Below, in pieces: positions 1-5,018 of a stretch of DNA of 21,628 bases. The translations under genes and the position numbers were made by a program. This DNA comes from Gemmatimonadota bacterium (GTDB lineage Bacteria; Gemmatimonadota; Gemmatimonadetes; Longimicrobiales; RSA9). The stretch lies in NCBI GenBank assembly GCA_016207445.1, contig JACQPS010000165.1, positions 1-21,628 on the forward strand, given 5' to 3'. The notes beneath the pieces were generated by a model. That model saw only the letters and a program-made list of their open reading frames with translations, had not been told where the DNA came from and did not search any database. Numbering within the stretch: the first letter of the stretch is position 1; each line of letters opens with the position of its first letter.

Positions 1-211
1 CCTGGAAATGACCGACGACCTTCCCGCCCGCTGCGCGCCAGCGGTGCACCGTCGGGTGTTCGGGGTCCTCGACCAGCTCGCGGCAGCGCTCGAGCAACGC
101 GTCGAGCGGCAGTCGATCCCAGCGCTCCGGCGGCTCCATCACGCCCGGCTCCCTCACGGCCGGCTCCATCGAGGGCGGCTCGGCCGCGAGCGGCAAGGAC
201 CGTCGCATCAT
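1..211 (-). CDS. Benzoyl-CoA reductase / 2-hydroxyacyl-CoA dehydratase family subunit, N-terminal fragment
   Basis: This is an open frame on the minus strand that runs off the left edge, so only about the first 70 residues are present. The visible part contains LLERCRELVEDPEHPTVHRW followed by RAAGGKVVGHFQ. This resembles the start of BcrC/BzdN-type subunits, where a helix with LVEDP is followed by GKKVVGYFPVY and the first strand of the cofactor-binding fold. Such subunits bind part of the [4Fe-4S] cluster and the substrate in ATP-dependent dearomatisation of benzoyl-CoA. The frame starts 2 bases after the stop of the hydratase gene, with GGAGG about 11 bases before the ATG at 211. In-frame ATGs at 208, 169 and 139 are alternatives. 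The two upstream genes belong to the same pathway, which supports the call. The cysteine ligands lie outside the window, so another 2-hydroxyacyl-CoA dehydratase remains possible. Confidence 0.6.
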   Translation of the reverse strand, partial: MMRRSLPLAAEPPSMEPAVREPGVMEPPERWDRLPLDALLERCRELVEDPEHPTVHRWRAAGGKVVGHFQ

Positions 212-213
212 CT

Positions 214-981
214 TCAGCCGTGCCTCCACACGGGCCGCCGCTTCTCCAGGAATGCGGTGATCCCCTCGTGCGCATCGGCGAGCCGCATGAGCTCGTCCAG
301 GTAAACCGACTCGGCGCGCTCGAGCGCGACCTCGACGGGGGCCGCCAGCGACTTGCGCACTACGCGCTTCGCGAGTCGCAGGACGGGGCGGCTCGAGCCG
401 GCCAGCTCGCCCACCAGCTCATCCACGCGTTCACGCAGCTCGTCCACGGGATAGACCCGCCCCACGAGCCCCAGCTCCCGTGCCTCGGCTGCGGACAGCA
501 GCCGCCCGGTCAGGATGAGCTCGAGCGCGTGCTGCCGCCCGATCAGGCGTGGTAGCAGGACGGCCGCGGCGGGAGGAAACACGCCCAGCCGGATCTCTGG
601 TTGCCCGAGCCGCGCACTCTCCGCCGCGAGCACGAGATCGCACGCCAGCACCAGCTCCAGTCCGCCGCCCAGCACGGAACCGTGTACGGCCGCGACGACC
701 GGGACGGAAAAATCCAGCAACCGGCGCACGACGCCGTGGAAGGCAGGCAGCGCCTTCCCGATGCGCTCCGCCGTGTGGTCCGCCACATCCACGCCGGCGC
801 AGAAGCCGCGCCCCCGTCCCTCCAGCACGACCACGCGCACGCTCTCGTCCGCATCCACTGCGGCGAGCGTCCGGTCGAGCTCCTCGAGCATCGCGAGATG
901 CAGCACGTTCAGCGGGGGCCGGTCCAGCGCCACCCGGGCCACGCCGCCGGTCTGCGTCAGGTGGACCCATTCCTGGCTCAT
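214..981 (-). CDS. dch: Cyclohexa-1,5-diene-1-carbonyl-CoA hydratase (crotonase family, Dch/BamR type)
   Basis: A 255-residue enoyl-CoA hydratase-fold protein, the usual length for a single crotonase domain. The oxyanion-hole segments are GFCAGVDV at residues 59-66 and GSVLGGGLEL at 101-110, followed by GQPEIRLGVFPP near 126-137. The stretch VDVADHTAERI and FHGVVRRLLDF is the kind seen in dienoyl-CoA hydratases of anaerobic benzoate degraders. The inferred reaction is addition of water to cyclohexa-1,5-diene-1-carbonyl-CoA, the step after benzoyl-CoA reduction, in the cytoplasm. The ATG at 981 overlaps the TGA of the upstream hydrolase gene as ATGA, and the next gene starts 2 bases after this stop, so translation is probably coupled. 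Longer frame versions starting upstream are not needed. A general enoyl-CoA hydratase is the alternative, but the context argues for the ring-specific enzyme. Confidence 0.75.
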   Translation of the reverse strand: MSQEWVHLTQTGGVARVALDRPPLNVLHLAMLEELDRTLAAVDADESVRVVVLEGRGRGFCAGVDVADHTAERIGKALPAFHGVVRRLLDFSVPVVAAVHGSVLGGGLELVLACDLVLAAESARLGQPEIRLGVFPPAAAVLLPRLIGRQHALELILTGRLLSAAEARELGLVGRVYPVDELRERVDELVGELAGSSRPVLRLAKRVVRKSLAAPVEVALERAESVYLDELMRLADAHEGITAFLEKRRPVWRHG

Positions 982-2069
982 CGTGGCTCCTGTGCGCTGT
1001 CCCGGTCGCGCCGCGCCGCGGCGCCGCCCAGTGCGCCCCCGCAGGCGCCGCAGTACGCGAAACCGGATGGCAGCCCCTGCGCACCACAGTGGGGGCAATC
1101 CAGCTCGTACGATCCCCAGAGGAACTCGCTCGACCCGCCCGTCGCCGCGCGCTCGCGCAGCTCCATCGCCCGCGCCGGCCTGCGTTCGACGAACGCGCGC
1201 ATCCCTTCCCACGGCTCGAGGCTCGCGTAGTGCAGCGCCAGCCACTCCCGGCCGTGCCCGATCGTCTGATACCACGCGAGCTCCTTCCAGAAGTTCACCT
1301 GCTGGCGCGTGTAGCGCGTGCATTCCGGAAAGTACTGGAGAAGACGCTCCACCAGCCGCTCGATCGCCTCATCCAGCTGCGCCAGGCTGATCGAGTACCC
1401 GTCCCGTTCCGCCAGTGCGCTCTCGATCTCCTCTGCCGTGGCGCCCCGCACGTACTCGCCGCCCCGACACACCGACGGCACCACCTCCGTGACCAGACCC
1501 CACTCCAGCGCCCGTGCCGCCGGGATGCGCTCGTTCAGCAGCAGCATCTGCCGGGCGCGCCGGTCGCCCACCGCGAGCGGAAGCCACTGTGTGGCCCCGC
1601 CGCACGCCACGCTCCCCACTCGCGTCCCGACCTGCCCGATCCACGCGTGCTCCGCCATCACCGCCAGGTCGCACGCCAGCTGCGACTCGTTCCCGCCCCC
1701 AACCGCCATCCCGTTCAAGCGGGCGATGACCGGTTTCCCCGCCCGCAAGATGCTCTCGATGTAGCCCTCGAACAGGCCCATGTACTTCCAGTAGTCCCGC
1801 GGCCGCGACGTATAGCAGCGCTGGTACTCCTTCACGTCTCCCCCCGTGCAGAACGCACGGTGCCCCGCTCCCGTCAGCACGATCACACCCACCGCATCGT
1901 CCACCGACGCGTCCTGAAACGCAGTCTGCAGCTCCAGGAGCGCCCGCGTGCTGTACGCGTTGTGATGCTGCGGCCGATTGATGCTGACGCGCGCCACCCA
2001 GTCCGCCTTCGTGTACTGCACTTCTTCGAACGCGAACGAACCGGCTGGCCGCGGCTCGAGCGGACCCAT
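978..2069 (-). CDS. bamA: 6-oxocyclohex-1-ene-1-carbonyl-CoA hydrolase (Oah/BamA family) with C-terminal zinc ribbon
   Basis: A 363-residue crotonase-superfamily protein. Segments typical of the Oah/BamA ring hydrolase are FCTGGDVKEY near 73-82, YWKYMGLFEGYI near 93-104, GGGNESQLACDLAV near 124-137, and CGGATQWLPLAVGDRRAR near 156-173. FPEC near 247-250 is also characteristic. This enzyme hydrates and hydrolytically opens the ring of 6-oxocyclohex-1-ene-1-carbonyl-CoA to a C7 acyl-CoA in anaerobic benzoyl-CoA degradation. The start at 2069 is preceded by GGGGAG at good spacing. A longer frame to 2207 adds low-complexity arginine-rich sequence and was not used. The last ~45 residues carry CPHC at 325-328 and CGAC at 340-343, a four-cysteine zinc ribbon that I do not associate with this family. 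It heads the operon with the hydratase and the reductase subunit. Confidence 0.82.
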   Translation of the reverse strand: MGPLEPRPAGSFAFEEVQYTKADWVARVSINRPQHHNAYSTRALLELQTAFQDASVDDAVGVIVLTGAGHRAFCTGGDVKEYQRCYTSRPRDYWKYMGLFEGYIESILRAGKPVIARLNGMAVGGGNESQLACDLAVMAEHAWIGQVGTRVGSVACGGATQWLPLAVGDRRARQMLLLNERIPAARALEWGLVTEVVPSVCRGGEYVRGATAEEIESALAERDGYSISLAQLDEAIERLVERLLQYFPECTRYTRQQVNFWKELAWYQTIGHGREWLALHYASLEPWEGMRAFVERRPARAMELRERAATGGSSEFLWGSYELDCPHCGAQGLPSGFAYCGACGGALGGAAARRDRDSAQEPR

Positions 2070-2141
2070 GCGTGTTCTCCCCGGAGCGGGGCGGCGGGGG
2101 CTCCGCCGCGCGCACGTCGCCACGTTGGAGGGATAGGCGGC

Positions 2142-2162
2142 GGTCGGGCGGTCGGCCCGACC
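2142..2162. repeat. Perfect 8-base GC-rich inverted repeat (5-base loop)
   Basis: Arms GGTCGGGC (2142-2149) and GCCCGACC (2155-2162) match exactly across a 5-base loop. On the minus strand it lies about 75-95 bases upstream of the bamA start, probably in its leader or promoter. Neither side has a T-tract, so it does not look like an intrinsic terminator. An operator or a leader hairpin is possible. Confidence 0.5.
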
Positions 2163-2230
2163 CGATGGGGGACGCACAGGCAACGCCCATACCATTTGCC
2201 CATCCACTGCATCTGCAACTGCTTACCGCG

Positions 2231-2250
2231 AATCGAACGTCCGTTCGATT
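2231..2250. promoter_or_regulatory. Perfect 20-bp palindromic operator, TetR-family style
   Basis: Arms AATCGAACG and CGTTCGATT are exact inverted copies around a 2-base TC centre. The core GAACG-N2-CGTTC resembles operators of TetR-family regulators of CoA-linked catabolism such as PaaR/FadR types (family knowledge). It lies about 160 bases upstream of bamA and beside the repeated regulatory element, so it could control either divergent operon. A half-conserved version (15 of 20 positions) is at 9474-9493. No TetR-type gene is in the window. Confidence 0.6.
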
Positions 2251-2258
2251 ACGCCAGC

Positions 2259-2298
2259 CTGTCCCACAACGGCACTGGCACTGGGACTTTTCGCGACA
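2259..2298. promoter_or_regulatory. Candidate enhancer (UAS) element, copy 1
   Basis: CTGTCCCACAA (2259-2269) is followed after 13 bases by GGGACTTTTCGCGACA (2283-2298). The GTCCCA and TGGGAC parts form an inverted pair. The second block is identical over 16 bases to 9527-9542, and the first (as TTGTGGGACAG on the other strand) is identical over 11 bases to 21195-21205. It lies about 350 bases upstream of the candidate sigma-54 promoter of complex 1. Binding by the window's response regulator is inferred. Confidence 0.5.
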
Positions 2299-2477
2299 CA
2301 CAGCGCCACCCGATACCCGCTTCTAAACTCGGTGAGGTCAGCGACTCTCTCCCACACACGATGGGTTCGGCAGTGGTCCGGTGGCCCCTTTCGGTCCCGC
2401 CAAGCCGAGCTTTGCGCAAGTCCGCAGCGCGTTGCTCTACCGTGATGGTGAAGGCTCGGCCTCGAGCTTCGTACGGG

Positions 2478-2509
2478 TCACCCCACGAGAAAGGGCGGCC
2501 CTGGGGTGA
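2478..2509. repeat. Perfect 8-base inverted repeat, 16-base spacer
   Basis: TCACCCCA (2478-2485) and TGGGGTGA (2502-2509) are exact inverted copies. The site is about 135-165 bases upstream of the candidate sigma-54 promoter at 2642, a normal distance for an enhancer-binding site. ATGTCCCAG follows directly at 2511-2519, another GTCCCA half-site. It could be an activator site or an RNA hairpin. Confidence 0.4.
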
Positions 2510-2641
2510 TATGTCCCAGGGCGAGGCGCCGAGCCTCAGCTGTGGGGAGGGGGGCCCGGCTTTGGCGGAGCCACGTAACTGTCAAGATTTGCAATCGATT
2601 CCGGTGGCAAGGTCATGCAGGAAATAGCGGCCCTGAGAGGA

Positions 2642-2657
2642 GGGCGCGCCGCTTGCT
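2642..2657 (+). promoter_or_regulatory. Candidate sigma-54 promoter of complex 1 operon
   Basis: GGGCGCGCCGCTTGCT matches the sigma-54 pattern TGGCACG-N4-TTGCW at 10 of 12 defined positions. The invariant GG (2643-2644) and GC (2655-2656) have the required 10-base spacing. Predicted transcription start is near 2668, giving a ~175-base leader before the GTG at 2843. The same style of promoter precedes the genes at 9862 and 21373. Confidence 0.55.
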
Positions 2658-2842
2658 TCCCCGCGTCTGACCTGGAGCTGCTCGATGCGCGCGCACGCGT
2701 TGCTTGCGTGGGCGGGGGGCCGGCTGGTCACTGCCTCCCGTAATGCGACCGGTCGCCGAGACGGTTTCTTTCGCTTCCCGACAGATACTACGTCGGGGTC
2801 TTGCTGGACGCCGGCGAGATCGTGCCGCAAAGAGGAGGTTGG

Positions 2843-3727
2843 GTGCCCGCAAACACGCTCTTCGAGGCGAAGCGGGAAACGGCGACGGTGACCGAAGCCC
2901 ACGAGGGCGGGCCGTCGGTCCACGAGATGAGTCGCCGCGGCTTGCTCGATCATCTGACGAAGATCGGCGCGGGGGCTCTCGCCGCCGCGATGAGCGTTGG
3001 CGGCGCGCTCCCTGCGATCGCCCGAGCGCAAGCGGCGCCGGCGTCGCCGCGTCCCACGCGCCGGAAGTTTCGTTACGGCATGGTGATCGACACGCGCCGG
3101 TGCGTGGGATGCAGGGCCTGCATGGTGGCCTGCAAGGCCGAGAACAAGACCCCGCCCGGTGTCTTCTATACGGTGGTCTTCGATCACGTCATCGAACCCC
3201 GGATCGACGACAAGCCGCTGTTCCTCACCAAGCCCTGCTTCCATTGCGAGCACCCGCCCTGCGTGGACGTCTGCCCGGTTTCCGCGACCTACAAGCGCGA
3301 GCAGGACGGCATCGTGGTCGTGGACTACGACCGCTGCATCGGCTGCCGCTACTGCATGACGGCCTGCCCCTACTCGGCGCGCTGGTTCGATTTCGACGAG
3401 AACTACCCCGCCGTCGAGCAGGAGACCCGGTACGCCGAGGTGCCCTCGCCGGAGTACAACCAGTTCCGCCGGCGCGAATCGGGGAAGTCGCCGGTCGGCA
3501 ACGTCCGCAAGTGTCACTTCTGTATGCACCTGCAGGACGAGAACGGGGAGTACGACAAGGCTGCCGGGCGCTGGCCGGCGTGCGCCAAGACCTGCACGGG
3601 CAAGGCCATCCATTTTGGCGACTTCCTGGATCCGGAAAGCGAGGTTTCGCGGCTCGTGCGGGAGCGGGTCGCGATCCGGCTGAAGGAGGAGCTGGGGACG
3701 GAGCCGAACGTCTTCTATCTCTTGTAG
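2843..3727 (+). CDS. Tat-exported 4Fe-4S dicluster electron-transfer subunit (PsrB/DsrO type), complex 1
   Basis: A 294-residue ferredoxin-like subunit. It has a twin-arginine signal around SRRGLLDHL, then a hydrophobic alanine-rich stretch ending near ALPAIARAQA, so it acts in the periplasm. Cysteine clusters include CVGCRACMVACKAE, CFHCEHPPCVDVCPV, CIGCRYCMTACPY and CHFC with a late CAKTC, the pattern for four [4Fe-4S] clusters. It should pass electrons between the NrfD anchor and the catalytic subunit, both encoded directly downstream. GTG at 2843 is chosen because AGAGGAGG ends 5 bases before it. The ATG at 2927, just before the twin arginines, lacks a good ribosome site, and a TTG at 2801 is also in frame. 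Unusually, both this protein and the catalytic subunit carry their own Tat signal. Confidence 0.85.
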   Translation: MPANTLFEAKRETATVTEAHEGGPSVHEMSRRGLLDHLTKIGAGALAAAMSVGGALPAIARAQAAPASPRPTRRKFRYGMVIDTRRCVGCRACMVACKAENKTPPGVFYTVVFDHVIEPRIDDKPLFLTKPCFHCEHPPCVDVCPVSATYKREQDGIVVVDYDRCIGCRYCMTACPYSARWFDFDENYPAVEQETRYAEVPSPEYNQFRRRESGKSPVGNVRKCHFCMHLQDENGEYDKAAGRWPACAKTCTGKAIHFGDFLDPESEVSRLVRERVAIRLKEELGTEPNVFYLL

Positions 3728-3737
3728 CGAGCAAACC

Positions 3738-5018
3738 GTGGCTAACCCTGTTGCCGATCCCCTTGGTCCCGATCCCAGCACCGCGTGGATGAAGCGCGCC
3801 TTCTGGATCGTCGGCTTCGCCTTCCTCGCTGCCGGCAGCGTGGGGCTGGCCGACCGGGTGATCAACGGCCACATCCACGCCAACTACGGCAGCATCGTCA
3901 CCTGGGGCCTGTGGGTGGCGGCTTACATCTATTTCATCGGGCTCTCTGCCGGCGCCTTTCTGGTTTCCTCGCTCGTGTACGTGTTCAACCTGCGGCGCTT
4001 CGAGAGCATCGGCCGACTTGCACTCTTCACCGCGCTGGTGACCTTGCTGCTGGCGCTGCTGTCGATCGTGTTCGATATCGGCCACATGGGGCGGGCCTGG
4101 CACGTGATGGCCTACCCGAATTTCAAGTCGCCGATGGCGTGGATGATCTGGCTCTACGCCGTCTATTTCGCGATCCTGGTCGCGGAGATCTGGTGGTTGC
4201 TGCGCCGTGACTTCGTGCGGGGCGCGCGCGAGCCGGGCTGGCACGGCCACATCTATCGATGGCTTACCCTCGGCTCGCGCGACGACTCGGACGCGGGCCA
4301 GGCACGCGATCGCCGCCGCGTGCGCGTGCTCGCCACGATCGGCGTGCCGCTCGCCATCATGTTTCATGGGGGAGTCGGGGCCCTCTTCGCCAGTGTGGCC
4401 GCTCGCCCCCACTGGCACAGCGGCCTCTTCCCGATTCTGTTCCTTCTCTCCGCGCTGGTCAGTGGCGGAGCACTGCTCGCCGTCGTGGCGACCATCTTCC
4501 AGCACGGCCTGAAGCGCAACCGCGACACCGTCCTCGCGCTGGGCCAGGTCGTGCTCGCGTTGATGCTGCTCGACGTGCTCTTCGAGATCTCGGAGTTCCT
4601 GGTCGCGTTCCGCGGCGGCATTCCCGGGGAGGTCGCGGGTCTCAAGCTCGTCATCAGCGGACCGTACTGGTGGGTGTTCTGGGGCTGGCAGACGGTGATC
4701 GGGACCATCATCCCGATCCTGCTCCTCGCTCTCCCGACCCGACGCGATCCGCGCTGGGTCTCGCTCGCCTGCTTGCTGATCGCCGCAGGCCTGTTCGGGC
4801 TTCGGCTCAACATCGTCATTCCGGGCCTGGCGGTCGAAGAGATCCGGGGCCTCGGCCAGGCCGTGGCGTCCATGCGCGTTCATGCGCACTACTTCCCGAG
4901 CGTGACAGAATGGTTGTTGACCGCCGGCATCGTCGGGCTTGGACTCGTCGTCTTCGGCTTGGGCGAAATGCTCCTGCCGCACTCCGATGGGGAGGTCGGG
5001 CATGTACCCGTTCGATGA
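3738..5018 (+). CDS. NrfD/PsrC-family quinone-interacting membrane subunit, complex 1
   Basis: A 426-residue polytopic membrane protein with about nine to ten hydrophobic segments. The first are WIVGFAFLAAGSVGLA and WGLWVAAYIYFIGLSAGAFL, and the last is LLTAGIVGLGLVVFGLGEML. The GLSAGAFL segment and the FDIGHMGRAWHV region are typical of NrfD/PsrC anchors, which exchange electrons with (mena)quinone and hold the periplasmic Fe-S and catalytic subunits. Translation starts at a GTG 11 bases after the Fe-S gene. The 3' end overlaps the catalytic gene by 17 bases, so the three genes form one transcription unit. Direction of electron flow (quinol oxidation or quinone reduction) cannot be read from the sequence. 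It is related to, but clearly different from, the NrfD proteins at 13522 and 18779. Confidence 0.87.
   Translation: MANPVADPLGPDPSTAWMKRAFWIVGFAFLAAGSVGLADRVINGHIHANYGSIVTWGLWVAAYIYFIGLSAGAFLVSSLVYVFNLRRFESIGRLALFTALVTLLLALLSIVFDIGHMGRAWHVMAYPNFKSPMAWMIWLYAVYFAILVAEIWWLLRRDFVRGAREPGWHGHIYRWLTLGSRDDSDAGQARDRRRVRVLATIGVPLAIMFHGGVGALFASVAARPHWHSGLFPILFLLSALVSGGALLAVVATIFQHGLKRNRDTVLALGQVVLALMLLDVLFEISEFLVAFRGGIPGEVAGLKLVISGPYWWVFWGWQTVIGTIIPILLLALPTRRDPRWVSLACLLIAAGLFGLRLNIVIPGLAVEEIRGLGQAVASMRVHAHYFPSVTEWLLTAGIVGLGLVVFGLGEMLLPHSDGEVGHVPVR

Larger units (their letters stand above)
2070..2842. other. Divergent intergenic region between benzoyl-CoA genes and complex 1
   Basis: This is 773 bases without a convincing gene. 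It separates the minus-strand aromatic operon from the plus-strand complex 1 operon. It holds a GC-rich hairpin (2142-2162), a perfect palindrome (2231-2250), a compound element repeated upstream of complex 2 (2259-2298), an 8-base inverted repeat (2478-2509) and a candidate sigma-54 promoter (2642-2657). Long open frames crossing it on the plus strand have shadow-type composition. A TTGCAG / TGGTAT pair on the minus strand near 2195-2218 could be a weak sigma-70 promoter for bamA, but this is speculative. Confidence 0.7.

Noticed and set aside
2580..2600. TGTCAAGATTTGCA as a sigma-54 promoter of complex 1
   Set aside because: The -24 and -12 halves are two bases too close and GG is missing; the site at 2642 fits better.
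549..2627. 692-residue plus-strand open frame
   Set aside because: It is antisense to the hydratase and hydrolase genes, is dominated by Arg, Pro and Ala, and shows no domain. The minus-strand frames have clear crotonase motifs.
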